Source of the DNA: a virus
Virus record (IMG/VR): IMGVR_UViG_3300037672_001935
Span: 1 to 61,556 of that record
DNA: 61,556 bases
Reading direction: 5' to 3' (one strand)
A program made the position numbers and the translations under genes. Every line of letters begins with the position of its first letter. Within the stretch, counting starts at the first letter, position 1. Of this stretch, positions 1 through 9,345 are shown one piece after another. Below the pieces are notes generated by a model that worked only from the letters and a program-made list of their open reading frames with translations, had not been told where the DNA came from and made no database searches.

Positions 1-2046
1 ATATTAAGCAAAGATGATACTCGAAAATTTTGTTTGTGGAAACAGTTGCCTAAGAAAAGAGAATATGAAAAATTCGGAAAAACTGCAGAGACTTATGATT
101 TTGTTGGTAGAGTACATTTAGATAGTTTGGAATTATATAGAAAATATACTTATGAGGAACGGCATAGTTACAGATTAGATGCAATCGGTGAAGCTGAGAT
201 TGGAGAGCGTAAGACAGTATATGAAGGTACATTAGATCAATTATATAATAATGATTTCCGTAAATTTATAGAATATAATAGACAAGACGTTGCATTGCTA
301 GATAAACTTGATCGTAAATTACGTTTTATAGATTTATCAAATGAACTTGCTCATGCTAATACAGTACTGTTAAAAACAACAATGGGTGCAGTAGCAGTGA
401 CGGAGCAAGCAATTATAAATGAATCTCACTATAGAGGTTTCCAGGTTCCTAACAGGATAAAACAAGGTGACAATAACACTGCGGCTGCAGGCGCTTATGT
501 AGCATTTCCAAAAAAAGGGGTCCACAAATGGATAGGTTCAATGGACTTGAATAGTCTATATCCAAGTGTAATTCGTGCTTTAAACATGGCGCCTGAAACA
601 ATAATAGGACAACTTAGACCAGATTCTACAGAAGAAACAATCCAGAATGCAATAACCCTTGAAAAAAAATCTTTTGCGGCAGCTTGGGAAGGAAGGTTTG
701 GATCCTTAGAATATGAGGCAGTATTAGAGAAACGTAAAGATGTAATGATTACAGTTGATTTTGAAGGTCAACCAAGTCAAGTTATGAGTGCGGCAGAAAT
801 ATATAAACTCATATATGATAGCAATATGCCTTGGATGCTTAGTGCAAACGGGACTATTTTTACTACAGAATATGAAGGCATTATTCCAGGTTTACTCAAA
901 AGATGGTATGCAGAGCGAAAAGACTTGCAAGCAATGAAGAAGAAAGCAATTGAGGCAAATAACGATCTTGAAATTGCTTTTTGGGATAAAAGACAGCTAG
1001 TTAAAAAAATTAATTTAAATTCATTATACGGAGCTATCTTAAATCCAGGATGTAGATTTTTCGATAAGAGAATTGGACAGAGCACAACACTTACTGGTAG
1101 ACAAATTGTTAAACACATGAGTGCGCAAGTAAACAAAGTAATCACTGGCAAATATGATCACACAGGTACAAGTGTAATTTACGGTGATACTGACAGTGTA
1201 TATTTTTCTGCATATCCAATGTTTGCGCAAGAAATTTCAGCTGGCACTGTTCCTTGGAATAAAGAAGCAGTTATACAACTTTATGACAAAATAGCCCAAG
1301 AGGTTAATACAACGTTTGGTGATTTTATGTTCGATACTTTTCATTGTATTTCTAGTAGGGCGGAAGTTATTGCAGCAGGTAGAGAAATTATTGCTGAATC
1401 TGGCTTATATATTACAAAGAAAAGATATGCTGCCTTAGTTTATGATATGGAAGGTGATCGCAAAGACATAGATGGTAAGCCAGGAAAAGTAAAAGCTATG
1501 GGATTAGATCTACGTCGATCTGATACTCCAATTTTTATGCAGGAGTTTTTAAGTGAGTTGCTGATGATGGTACTCCAAGAAAAATCTGAAAAAGACATTC
1601 TAGATAGAATAACAGAATTTAGACAAGAATTTAAGGACCGTCCAGGTTGGGAAAAAGGATCGCCTAAACGTGCAAATAAAATTGCATATTATCAAAGCTT
1701 AGAAGAAAAGAAAGGCAAAGCAAATTTACCTGGTCATGTACGTGCAAGTATAAATTGGAACACACTAAAAAAGATGAACAGTGATAAGTATAGTATTGAC
1801 ATTGTTGATGGTATGAAGGTTATAGTGTGTAAACTGCGATCTAATCCATTAAATTTCACAAGTGTTGCATACCCAACAGATGAATTAAGATTGCCCGAAT
1901 GGTTCAAAGATTTGCCATTTGATCATGAAGCTATGGAAACTACAATTATAGATAACAAATTAGACAATTTAATCGGAGTGCTTGATTACAATTTAGGTGA
2001 TACAAAACAAGATAATAACTTTAACAGTTTTTTTGAATGGGAATAA
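1..2046 (+). CDS. 43: Family B DNA polymerase (T4 gp43-like), 5' end cut by window
   Basis: Replicative DNA polymerase with 3'-5' proofreading. The frame is open from base 1, so the N-terminus lies outside the window; an in-frame TTG at 34 is not a credible start. About 681 residues are visible, against roughly 900 in T4 gp43. An Exo III-type motif (YNRQDVALLD) is near base 275. Polymerase motif A (DLNSLYPS) starts near 544, motif B (KINLNSLYGA) near 1006 and motif C (YGDTDSVY) near 1180, followed by a KKRYAAL element near 1417. All catalytic Asp positions of motifs A and C are present. The partner clamp genes lie just downstream. Identification is firm. Confidence 0.96.
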   Translation: MLSKDDTRKFCLWKQLPKKREYEKFGKTAETYDFVGRVHLDSLELYRKYTYEERHSYRLDAIGEAEIGERKTVYEGTLDQLYNNDFRKFIEYNRQDVALLDKLDRKLRFIDLSNELAHANTVLLKTTMGAVAVTEQAIINESHYRGFQVPNRIKQGDNNTAAAGAYVAFPKKGVHKWIGSMDLNSLYPSVIRALNMAPETIIGQLRPDSTEETIQNAITLEKKSFAAAWEGRFGSLEYEAVLEKRKDVMITVDFEGQPSQVMSAAEIYKLIYDSNMPWMLSANGTIFTTEYEGIIPGLLKRWYAERKDLQAMKKKAIEANNDLEIAFWDKRQLVKKINLNSLYGAILNPGCRFFDKRIGQSTTLTGRQIVKHMSAQVNKVITGKYDHTGTSVIYGDTDSVYFSAYPMFAQEISAGTVPWNKEAVIQLYDKIAQEVNTTFGDFMFDTFHCISSRAEVIAAGREIIAESGLYITKKRYAALVYDMEGDRKDIDGKPGKVKAMGLDLRRSDTPIFMQEFLSELLMMVLQEKSEKDILDRITEFRQEFKDRPGWEKGSPKRANKIAYYQSLEEKKGKANLPGHVRASINWNTLKKMNSDKYSIDIVDGMKVIVCKLRSNPLNFTSVAYPTDELRLPEWFKDLPFDHEAMETTIIDNKLDNLIGVLDYNLGDTKQDNNFNSFFEWE

Positions 2047-2049
2047 CAT

Positions 2050-2601
2050 ATGCCAACGGAATCTCCTGAACAATTAAAAAAAATAGCAGCCAATTGGGAA
2101 GACAACTTCAACGGTCACGCTGTTGAATTGAAGAAAAAAAGGTTAAAAGATTTAATTGAGTCTCCAGAATTAATGGATGCACAAATAGCGTATAAAGAAG
2201 AAACCGAACAGTATTCAACAGATAACGAGAAATGGTGGAATGAATTACCAGAAGAAGAAAGGGAAAAAGCTTTTTATGCTGTTTGCAAACGTATTTACAA
2301 GTCTGACATTGAAAAACAAGGTAGTTATAGATATGCACTTTATCAAATTTTTGGATTTGACATGAGCATGTATGGTGTTGGAATGGATTGTGGTTACATT
2401 GATATTCATAATACAATATATGGTGGAGTAGAATTAGCTAAAATGACCGATGCAAAAAAAATTATTATTAAAAATAAAAAAGATATTCAAACGATCGAAC
2501 TTGATAGTTACCAAAAAATTTTTGTTAAGTTAAAAGATGATGATAATATTTTAGAAATTGATATTAAGAATCTACCAAAGACTTATGATCATACACCTTA
2601 A
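2050..2601 (+). CDS. Conserved hypothetical protein following gp43
   Basis: A 183-residue acidic, helix-rich protein starting 3 bases after the polymerase stop, so almost certainly co-translated with it. The middle part (NEKWWNELPEEEREKAFYAV, then FGFDMSMYGVGMDCGY) resembles, from memory, a conserved unknown found beside replication genes in marine T4-like phages. No catalytic motif, signal peptide or membrane segment is visible. Position suggests an accessory role in replication, but that is inference. Confidence 0.75.
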   Translation: MPTESPEQLKKIAANWEDNFNGHAVELKKKRLKDLIESPELMDAQIAYKEETEQYSTDNEKWWNELPEEEREKAFYAVCKRIYKSDIEKQGSYRYALYQIFGFDMSMYGVGMDCGYIDIHNTIYGGVELAKMTDAKKIIIKNKKDIQTIELDSYQKIFVKLKDDDNILEIDIKNLPKTYDHTP

Positions 2602-2635
2602 AAAACAGTTAAATAGTATATAAAGTGGAGAAACA

Positions 2636-5425
2636 ATGAGAGATGTTTTATTAGATATACTAAATCACACACATGATATAACTGGTTTTGAGTTATTAAA
2701 AATTTACCATAAAAAACAAATTGTTACGGAAATTATTCCAGATCAATTTGGAAAGGTTACTGGTGTAGATAATATTACAAATCAATTCCAATCTACGCGA
2801 GAAAATATTCCTTGGTTAAAACTTGGAATGCCTATACATTTTTCAATAGTTGATTCTACATTTAACAACGCAACCAACCAAGCAGACAGTTCTACTACAT
2901 TTCTAACCGACACTAGAATCGACACTACCCAAACATATTACATTACAAATATAGTTGAAAATACAAAATGCTTGAGATTTACCGTTGGTATGACAGACGC
3001 ACCTGAAGACGTAGTTTTATTTCCTGCTGTAGACTTTGAATTTTTTGTTGTAAATCCACGAAGTTATTTTGTAGTTGCAGATTCTAGTATATTTAGAATA
3101 GGCGATCCTATCCTATTTGAATCTTTACCTGATTCAACCACTGCTGTAATCCAGTCAGAATTACAATTCCTTACAAGGTATTATATAAAAGAAATAGTAG
3201 ATAATACAAAAATAAGAGTTACTCCTGTTTTAAACGGAGACTTTATTAGATTTGATACAGCACTTAACAATAATTTTGAAATGGTTGTAGACAAGTCTTT
3301 TGTAGAAGCAGTATCGGAAGATCAAATAGTTTACGTAGTAGCAGAAACAAAACAAAAGATAAGAGATCTAAATGGTGAATTTGCATTAGATAAATTAGAT
3401 AAACTACATAATATAGTTCAAAATACTGACGAATATTTTCCTACAGGACATGGTCCGATTATACAAGCTACAAACACAGATACTAATAATGAATTTGTTA
3501 CTACAAAACTAAACATCTCAAATGCAGACGGAACTTTCAAAGATGAATACGTAATAAGTGACAAATCTATATTACAAACAGAGCATCCGATGATAGATTT
3601 CAAAGGATCATTGTGGAATTTCCAGTTTACTCCTAGTGCAACTAGTATTCAACGATTTGATGACATGGCAAAAACATACAATGAATTTTTATATTATGAT
3701 GTATCTACCAGCAGTATAAGTTTCAGAAACGATAACTACCCTGCTTTACCACACTATCAATTAGATTTAAAATTTGGAGAAGCTAATCCATATTTTGGCA
3801 ATGTGATATTTGAACCACAAATTTATGGCACATATATTCCGCAAATTATTTATAAGTATAAATCTACAATACGCAAAGTTACAGCAGATTATCGTGGACT
3901 TATTACAAAAATGAATAAAACTGTAGAACAAATAGTAGTAAATGTAAATGATGCCCTTGATATACTTACAATTAATGACACTTCTGTTTTAAATGTAAAT
4001 GATCCTGTGACTTTTGCAAACCCAGATGATTCTAGTACTGCACTTGTAAATGTAAATTTAGATGTAACAAAAACTTACTATATCAAAGAAATCATTGACT
4101 GCACAAGATTTAAAGTAAGTGAAGCAGTAAACGGCTCTGCTATAGACTTTCCGGAAGCTGATTGGACCTTTATCCTTGAGCGTGAAGTAAACATGTTTGA
4201 AATGACTTACAGTATGCCTAACAATGAAGATAGTGTAAATAAATTTTATTATGACAGTGCAGAAGACAGTGCTGGACCAATACAAATCGACTCAGAAGAC
4301 AGTAGTTATGACACTACTATGCAAAATAAAAGATATTGGCTAAGGGTTGGACTTCCTATACAATTCAATCCACAACAAGACTCAGCTGGTGCATTAGCGC
4401 AATATGGTATAGATTATACAAAAACGTATTATGTCAAAGAAATATTTAATACACTAAAAAGTCCAGATAGCGCAATGACTCCTATGATTTCAAGATTTAG
4501 TATTTCTGAAACAGTAGACGGTGCTGCCTTCCAAATACCATTTAATTTTGATCATGAGCAACCAGATAGCACAAAACCACAGATGGATGATTTTTACTGT
4601 TACACAGATGTAAACGAATTTGAAATTGATGATACTAGATTTTTTGAGGTAAATGATCCAGTGCAGATAGTAGGATTTCCTGTAGACGATAGTGTAAATT
4701 CTCCTTTACAGATTAACATTGATCCAAATATATTGTATTATATAAAAGAAATAAAAGATTCAAAAAGATTTACTATATCATCCACTATAGACGGTGATGA
4801 ATTCAAAATTACAGAATCAGCACTTATAGATTTCAATATCATGATTGTCCGAGAAAATAATAATAGTATTTTATTTACAAGTCATCCTAGTCTAAATGCT
4901 GATCCAACAAAAGAAAATGTGCTAACTACTGTATACGGGTCTGATTATCCAGTAATAAAAAATGTATCAACTACAGATTTCAACTATGGCAATCGACAAT
5001 CACTTATTCCTGTTGAGCCCAGCATGTTTGGGCCTTTAAAAATAGGTGATACATTGTCAGATTCAACTGACAAACTACATGATGATTCAACAATACCTAT
5101 ACCACGTGATCCATCTGGCAATACAACATTAGACGGACAATACGTTTACGCTTTTGAGTATCTCACAAAAACCTTGGAGGATAATTTTGCATATGATACA
5201 AATCAAGCAGGTGACGAGGTTAAAATTTACGATACTGTACAAAAAGGATATTTGATGCCTGTTGGATTCCTTAGACAATCCTGGACTTATTATGTTCCAC
5301 AAACCTTAGCAATCCTTACTTTGAATGATACAAAGACAATGCGTTTCAGCGATCAAGGCAAAATGATGATTACATTAGATAACTCATATGCCACTTACAA
5401 TTACATTATGCCAGCCAAATTATAA
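2636..5425 (+). CDS. Sliding-clamp homologue carrying five inserted virion-type repeats
   Basis: A 929-residue protein that matches the 243-residue clamp immediately downstream in three separated blocks: residues 1-35 (DVLLDILNHTH versus DILQDIVAHTH), about 225-405 (shared G-F-LDKLxxH, FKxDYxxxxK, FKGxxWxxxFTPSxxSIxR) and about 880-929 (LAILTLNDTK...SDQGKMMI...YNYIMPA). Between the blocks sit two and three copies of an 80-residue repeat. Each copy has a VNDPVxF-type strand, a TYYIKEI core near residues 100, 182, 480, 598 and 701, and a RFxVSxxVNG strand. Such repeats are typical of phage tail and structural proteins. The frame is uninterrupted, with a good GGAG site before the ATG. The insertions are Asp/Ser rich. 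It could be an active clamp, a clamp regulator or a virion protein built on a clamp core. Confidence 0.7.
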   Translation: MRDVLLDILNHTHDITGFELLKIYHKKQIVTEIIPDQFGKVTGVDNITNQFQSTRENIPWLKLGMPIHFSIVDSTFNNATNQADSSTTFLTDTRIDTTQTYYITNIVENTKCLRFTVGMTDAPEDVVLFPAVDFEFFVVNPRSYFVVADSSIFRIGDPILFESLPDSTTAVIQSELQFLTRYYIKEIVDNTKIRVTPVLNGDFIRFDTALNNNFEMVVDKSFVEAVSEDQIVYVVAETKQKIRDLNGEFALDKLDKLHNIVQNTDEYFPTGHGPIIQATNTDTNNEFVTTKLNISNADGTFKDEYVISDKSILQTEHPMIDFKGSLWNFQFTPSATSIQRFDDMAKTYNEFLYYDVSTSSISFRNDNYPALPHYQLDLKFGEANPYFGNVIFEPQIYGTYIPQIIYKYKSTIRKVTADYRGLITKMNKTVEQIVVNVNDALDILTINDTSVLNVNDPVTFANPDDSSTALVNVNLDVTKTYYIKEIIDCTRFKVSEAVNGSAIDFPEADWTFILEREVNMFEMTYSMPNNEDSVNKFYYDSAEDSAGPIQIDSEDSSYDTTMQNKRYWLRVGLPIQFNPQQDSAGALAQYGIDYTKTYYVKEIFNTLKSPDSAMTPMISRFSISETVDGAAFQIPFNFDHEQPDSTKPQMDDFYCYTDVNEFEIDDTRFFEVNDPVQIVGFPVDDSVNSPLQINIDPNILYYIKEIKDSKRFTISSTIDGDEFKITESALIDFNIMIVRENNNSILFTSHPSLNADPTKENVLTTVYGSDYPVIKNVSTTDFNYGNRQSLIPVEPSMFGPLKIGDTLSDSTDKLHDDSTIPIPRDPSGNTTLDGQYVYAFEYLTKTLEDNFAYDTNQAGDEVKIYDTVQKGYLMPVGFLRQSWTYYVPQTLAILTLNDTKTMRFSDQGKMMITLDNSYATYNYIMPAKL

Positions 5426-5434
5426 AAGGACATT

Positions 5435-6166
5435 ATGAAAGATATATTACAAGATATTGTAGCCCATACTCACGCTCTGGGCTCCTTAAATTTGCTAAAA
5501 GTCACATCTACAAGCACAGATACTACAATTGATTCTATAACTGACGATCGTAATATAATTTTATATGCAAAAACACATTCTCCTGTAAAAGAATTTACTG
5601 GTGTTTTTGGTATGGGTAATCTTGATAAGTTAAACTTACATTTAAAAAATCCAGAATACAAAGAAAATGCTACTTTGAATCTAGTTGAAGAAGATAGAAA
5701 TGGAATAAAATATCCTACCTACATACACTTTGAGAATCAAACTGGTGATTTTAAAAATGATTATCGATTTGTTAATAAAGCTATTATAGAACAGAAGATT
5801 AAAAATGCTAAATTTAAGGGAGCAACTTGGGCTATTGAATTTACTCCAAGCGTTGCAAGTATTGCTAGATTAAAACTTATGAGTGCTGCGCATGCTGAAG
5901 AGCCAACATTCAATGTTTTTACACATGCAAATAACTTAATTTTTTCATTTGGAGACACTACAACACATGCTGGTCAATTTGTGTTTGAAAGCAATGTAAA
6001 AGGCACTTTGAAAAAAACTTGGATTTGGCCTATTTCGGAAATACAAAGTATCCTTAATCTTAACGGAGACATATTTATAAGTATTTCAGATCAAGGATTA
6101 ATGAAAATCTCTATAGATAGCGGATTAGTGCTGTATGATTATTACGTTCCAGTCCATGTAAAATAA
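5435..6166 (+). CDS. 45: DNA polymerase sliding clamp (T4 gp45-like)
   Basis: A 243-residue protein close in length to T4 gp45 (228). The overall pattern resembles the gp45 clamps of marine T4-like phages as I remember them: IVAHTHALG at the start, GVFGMGNLDKLN near residue 60, FKNDYRF, EFTPSVASIARL near 140, and a C-terminal SDQGLMKISIDSG strand. It would form the ring that tethers gp43 to DNA and, in T4, also activates late transcription. It follows the enlarged clamp homologue by 9 bases and is preceded by an AAAGGA site. Sequence similarity to T4 gp45 itself is low, so the call rests on family pattern and neighbourhood. Confidence 0.75.
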   Translation: MKDILQDIVAHTHALGSLNLLKVTSTSTDTTIDSITDDRNIILYAKTHSPVKEFTGVFGMGNLDKLNLHLKNPEYKENATLNLVEEDRNGIKYPTYIHFENQTGDFKNDYRFVNKAIIEQKIKNAKFKGATWAIEFTPSVASIARLKLMSAAHAEEPTFNVFTHANNLIFSFGDTTTHAGQFVFESNVKGTLKKTWIWPISEIQSILNLNGDIFISISDQGLMKISIDSGLVLYDYYVPVHVK

Positions 6167-6876
6167 TGCATATAATGCTTACAGGGCATTGTGGTTACAT
6201 TGGAAGTGCCCTGTGTAAAAAATTAAACACACACAGCATAGTAGGATTTGATTTACTAGAAGGTCACAATTTGTTAGATATTCCTCTAAAAGAAAAGTTT
6301 GACCTTATAATTCATCTAGCTGGAAAAAGCGGTGTACGTAAAAGCATTGACAATCCTGCAGATTACTGGCATCACAATGTAGAAGTCACTAAAAGATTAT
6401 TAAGTATTTACGGAAATAAGACTAGATTTTTATATGCTAGTTCTAGTTCTGCATACGAGCCTGATCTAAATCCTTATGCTGCAAGTAAACTCTGTGTCGA
6501 AGCTGCTGCATCTAGGTATGATAACACATTAGGTATGCGCTTCCATACTGTATACAATCAAAATCCAAGACATGGAATGTTTGTTCAAAAATTATTAGAT
6601 AAAAAACTAGAATACACCACAAATCACTACAGAGATTTTATTCATATGGACGATCTATGTAATGCAATAATTAAATGTATCAACAGTGCTATTACTGGCA
6701 TTATTGACATTGGTACGGGTACACCGATTGCAGTCCGTGATTTAGCACCGCATTTGCCTGTCCGTCTAAATACTGTTGGCGAAAGAGAAATTACTTGTGC
6801 AAACATAAAAAATCTTCGTAAATTAAACTTCACTCCAAAACACAACATAATTGATTTTTTAAAAAATTTACAATGA
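6166..6876 (+). CDS. NAD-dependent sugar epimerase/dehydratase (extended SDR)
   Basis: A 236-residue short-chain dehydrogenase. The Rossmann motif TGHCGYIG is at residues 6-13, HLAGKSG near 50-56, a Ser-rich catalytic strand at 91-96 and the catalytic YAASK (Y104, K108) follow. It is shorter than UDP-galactose epimerases (about 330), with a reduced C-terminal substrate domain. The ATG overlaps the clamp stop by one base, an odd placement for a nucleotide-sugar enzyme in a replication operon. The sugar-nucleotide substrate cannot be told; it may supply the glycosyltransferases elsewhere in the window. Confidence 0.85.
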   Translation: MHIMLTGHCGYIGSALCKKLNTHSIVGFDLLEGHNLLDIPLKEKFDLIIHLAGKSGVRKSIDNPADYWHHNVEVTKRLLSIYGNKTRFLYASSSSAYEPDLNPYAASKLCVEAAASRYDNTLGMRFHTVYNQNPRHGMFVQKLLDKKLEYTTNHYRDFIHMDDLCNAIIKCINSAITGIIDIGTGTPIAVRDLAPHLPVRLNTVGEREITCANIKNLRKLNFTPKHNIIDFLKNLQ

Positions 6877-8417
6877 ACTATAATCTCACAAATACACAAA
6901 ATGATTATGCATATTTTTTGCCTGCAATTAGTGGCTTTTACTCTACATTTATAGGCAAACAAAGATTTGAAGAGTATGTTGTCAAAACCCGTATTCCAAA
7001 GGATTACACAAACAGTGTCGAAAGTTTAAATTATCTAAATAAACAAAAAGGTAAGTTTTATTACAAGTGGTCTTTATACTCTGCAGGACATGCCGATCTA
7101 GACATCACAAAACATATGCCTAAAGAAGATATGATAAGGAATCGTGATAGAGAAAATACATGGTTGCTAGGCGACTCAGGTGGATTTCAAATTGGAAAGG
7201 GGGTCTGGGAAGGAAATTGGAAAGATCCTGGATGTCCAAAAGCCAGCAAAAAACGTAAAGATGTACTTGCTTGGATGGACGAATATATGGATTATGGAAT
7301 GATTTTAGATATTCCTGCTTGGGTATCACGAAGTGAAAGGGGACAAGCAGCTACAGGTGTTACAACATATCAAGAAGCAGTAAATGCAACCAGGATAAAC
7401 AACAATTATTGGTTGCAAAACAGATCTGGCGCTTGCAAATTTTTAAATGTTTTACAAGGAGAAAATCACACTGATGCAGAAGATTGGTATCAGCAGATGA
7501 AAGATTATTGTGATCCTAAAAAGTATCCTGGTAATCATTTTAATGGTTGGAGTATGGGTGGACAAAATATGTGCGATATACACCTTGCTTTAAAAAGATT
7601 AATATCTTTAAGATTTGATAATTTATTAGAAAAAGGCATCCATGATGTGATACATTTTTTAGGGACAAGCAAATTAGAATGGGCAGTATTATTAACTGAT
7701 GTACAGAGAGCCATAAGAAAATATCATAATGAAAATTTCATGGTTACGTTTGACTGTGCAAGTCCTTTCCTTGCTACTGCTAACGGACAAATTTATATAC
7801 AAACAGAAACTAAAGATAGGAAAAAATGGGTCTACAGAATGGTTCCAAGTATTGATGGTTTGAAATATGCTACCGACACTCGCAATTTTAAAACTGGCGT
7901 TTTGCAAGATAATATTTTCAAAAATTTCGAAGATAGCCCTTTAACTGAAAACATTTTGATAAATGATATTTGTGTTTATGCAGAGGGTGATACAAATAAA
8001 GTAGGAGGTCCTAAAATAAAAGCAGGAAATATTGATAAAGATAAACACGGTAATCCGATATTAGATGATAACGGAAATATAATTATTAGAAAACGCGATT
8101 CAACAAGTTGGGATAGTTTTAGTTATGCTATTCAGATGGGACATAATGTATGGAGTCATATAACTGCAGTTCAAGAAGCTAATAGGCAATATGATAATAA
8201 CATAATTCCTTCAATGTTGATACGAGAAGACTTTGATATAATAGCTTTTCGCGATGTAGTAAATGATATTTTTGCAACTGACGATAAACAAAAAGCAAAT
8301 GATATAAACGATGATTATCAACGCTATCTTGATAGTATATTAGGTACTAGAGGACGTGTCGGCAAAAAAATGATGCATGCACATACAAAATATAATGAAT
8401 TTTTTGAAGAGGTTTGA
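6873..8417 (+). CDS. dpdA: DpdA-like 7-deazaguanine DNA transglycosylase (TGT superfamily)
   Basis: A 514-residue protein with the landmarks of tRNA-guanine transglycosylases in order: GDSGGFQIG (D101, the general acid position), a LNVLQG strand (191-196), GWSMGG (225-230), HFLGTSKLEW (261-270) and FDCASP with the nucleophile-type D294. The cysteine zinc site of tRNA TGT is not evident. Phage TGT relatives called DpdA replace guanine in DNA with preQ0 or derivatives, which protects the genome from host restriction. QueD-like, FolE and QueE genes lie in the next 8 kb and a QueC-like gene at 37.6 kb, which supports a DNA rather than tRNA role. The start overlaps the previous stop (ATGA). Confidence 0.8.
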   Translation: MNYNLTNTQNDYAYFLPAISGFYSTFIGKQRFEEYVVKTRIPKDYTNSVESLNYLNKQKGKFYYKWSLYSAGHADLDITKHMPKEDMIRNRDRENTWLLGDSGGFQIGKGVWEGNWKDPGCPKASKKRKDVLAWMDEYMDYGMILDIPAWVSRSERGQAATGVTTYQEAVNATRINNNYWLQNRSGACKFLNVLQGENHTDAEDWYQQMKDYCDPKKYPGNHFNGWSMGGQNMCDIHLALKRLISLRFDNLLEKGIHDVIHFLGTSKLEWAVLLTDVQRAIRKYHNENFMVTFDCASPFLATANGQIYIQTETKDRKKWVYRMVPSIDGLKYATDTRNFKTGVLQDNIFKNFEDSPLTENILINDICVYAEGDTNKVGGPKIKAGNIDKDKHGNPILDDNGNIIIRKRDSTSWDSFSYAIQMGHNVWSHITAVQEANRQYDNNIIPSMLIREDFDIIAFRDVVNDIFATDDKQKANDINDDYQRYLDSILGTRGRVGKKMMHAHTKYNEFFEEV

Positions 8418-8932
8418 TGGAAAGAGAGTATCTAAATATAGAAAAAAATAAAGAAGTCACTTTTTTTATTGGTAAAGAAGTAGAGAAAACACCAGCTTAC
8501 GGCAAAACTACTCTGTTTGTGATAGGAATACAACCTATAGTAGAAATTGAAAAACATTTAAAAAATATAGATCATATCTTTTTTGGTGCAAATCACAGTT
8601 TTGATCCAACTAGTAGTGAAGAATGGACGGCTTGGGAAGAACTTATACAATATTTCTTAAACGCTGGTAAGTTTTGTAGTTTAGATATAAACATTAAACA
8701 TGCAGAAGATTTCAATGAAGGCGGCTTATGTGAGTACAATAAATTTATTCCACAGATAAGGATTCCTATTCCATATATACAATTATGGAATTATAACACT
8801 ATGATTAAAATTGATGATAAAAGCTATAACGTGACTAATCCTGGAGTATGGTGTCATCGATTACATAAACTAAAAGATCCAGAAGCATTTACTGGCTGGG
8901 AAAAATATACCCTTGATAAAATTATTGAATAA
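8417..8932 (+). CDS. Unknown protein between DpdA-like and QueD-like genes
   Basis: A 171-residue protein. The ATG at 8417 overlaps the dpdA stop (TGATG) and has a GAAGAGG site 5 bases upstream; an in-frame TTG at 8414 is less likely. Distinctive segments are FFIGKEVEKTPAYGKTTLFV, FFGANHSFDP and NPGVWCHRLH. It seems familiar as a conserved unknown of marine phages, but I cannot assign a fold. Tight coupling to dpdA and the QueD-like gene makes a role in deazaguanine synthesis, insertion or tailoring plausible, by association only. Confidence 0.7.
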   Translation: MEREYLNIEKNKEVTFFIGKEVEKTPAYGKTTLFVIGIQPIVEIEKHLKNIDHIFFGANHSFDPTSSEEWTAWEELIQYFLNAGKFCSLDINIKHAEDFNEGGLCEYNKFIPQIRIPIPYIQLWNYNTMIKIDDKSYNVTNPGVWCHRLHKLKDPEAFTGWEKYTLDKIIE

Positions 8933-8952
8933 ATATAGTTACAGGAATACAT

Positions 8953-9345
8953 ATGAATAGTAAAAGAAGTATATGGATTACATTCAGGAAAGAAGGTATT
9001 CACCAATACCCTGCGGCGCTTACAGATCCTAATCTTGCAACAAAAGACCAATACGATGTAAGTTTTTTAGGATATCCGCATAGACACATCTTCCACTTCA
9101 AGGTACAGATCGAAGTGTTCCATGATGATAGAGAAATTGAATTTATACAATTCAAACGATGGTGTGAGAACTTATACTTAAATAACACTTTACAACTTAA
9201 TTATAAGAGTTGTGAAATGATTGCAGATGATTTATATGAACATATTAACAATAAATATCCAAATAGATTTGTTGTTATCGATGTTGCAGAAGACGGTGAA
9301 AATGGCTGTCAAATAATTTACAACAATTATACAGAGAAAAATTAA
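8953..9345 (+). CDS. queD: QueD-like T-fold protein (6-carboxytetrahydropterin synthase family)
   Basis: A 130-residue protein with a T-fold signature. A first His (H17, EGIHQYP) and an HRH pair (H43, H45) fit the zinc triad of QueD/PTPS enzymes. REIEFIQFKR corresponds to the GMVxDFxxLK strand, SCEMIADDLYEHI to the TxExLAxxL helix, and VAEDGENG to the terminal glutamate strand. The usual catalytic Cys just before the His pair is absent. QueD turns dihydroneopterin triphosphate into 6-carboxytetrahydropterin, the step between FolE and QueE, both encoded here. Divergence from textbook QueD makes this a family-level inference. Confidence 0.6.
   Translation: MNSKRSIWITFRKEGIHQYPAALTDPNLATKDQYDVSFLGYPHRHIFHFKVQIEVFHDDREIEFIQFKRWCENLYLNNTLQLNYKSCEMIADDLYEHINNKYPNRFVVIDVAEDGENGCQIIYNNYTEKN

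Noticed and set aside
2636-5425. The 929-residue gene as simply a tail protein
   Set aside because: The repeats alone would suggest this, but three blocks outside them match the adjacent clamp, so a chimera is the better reading.
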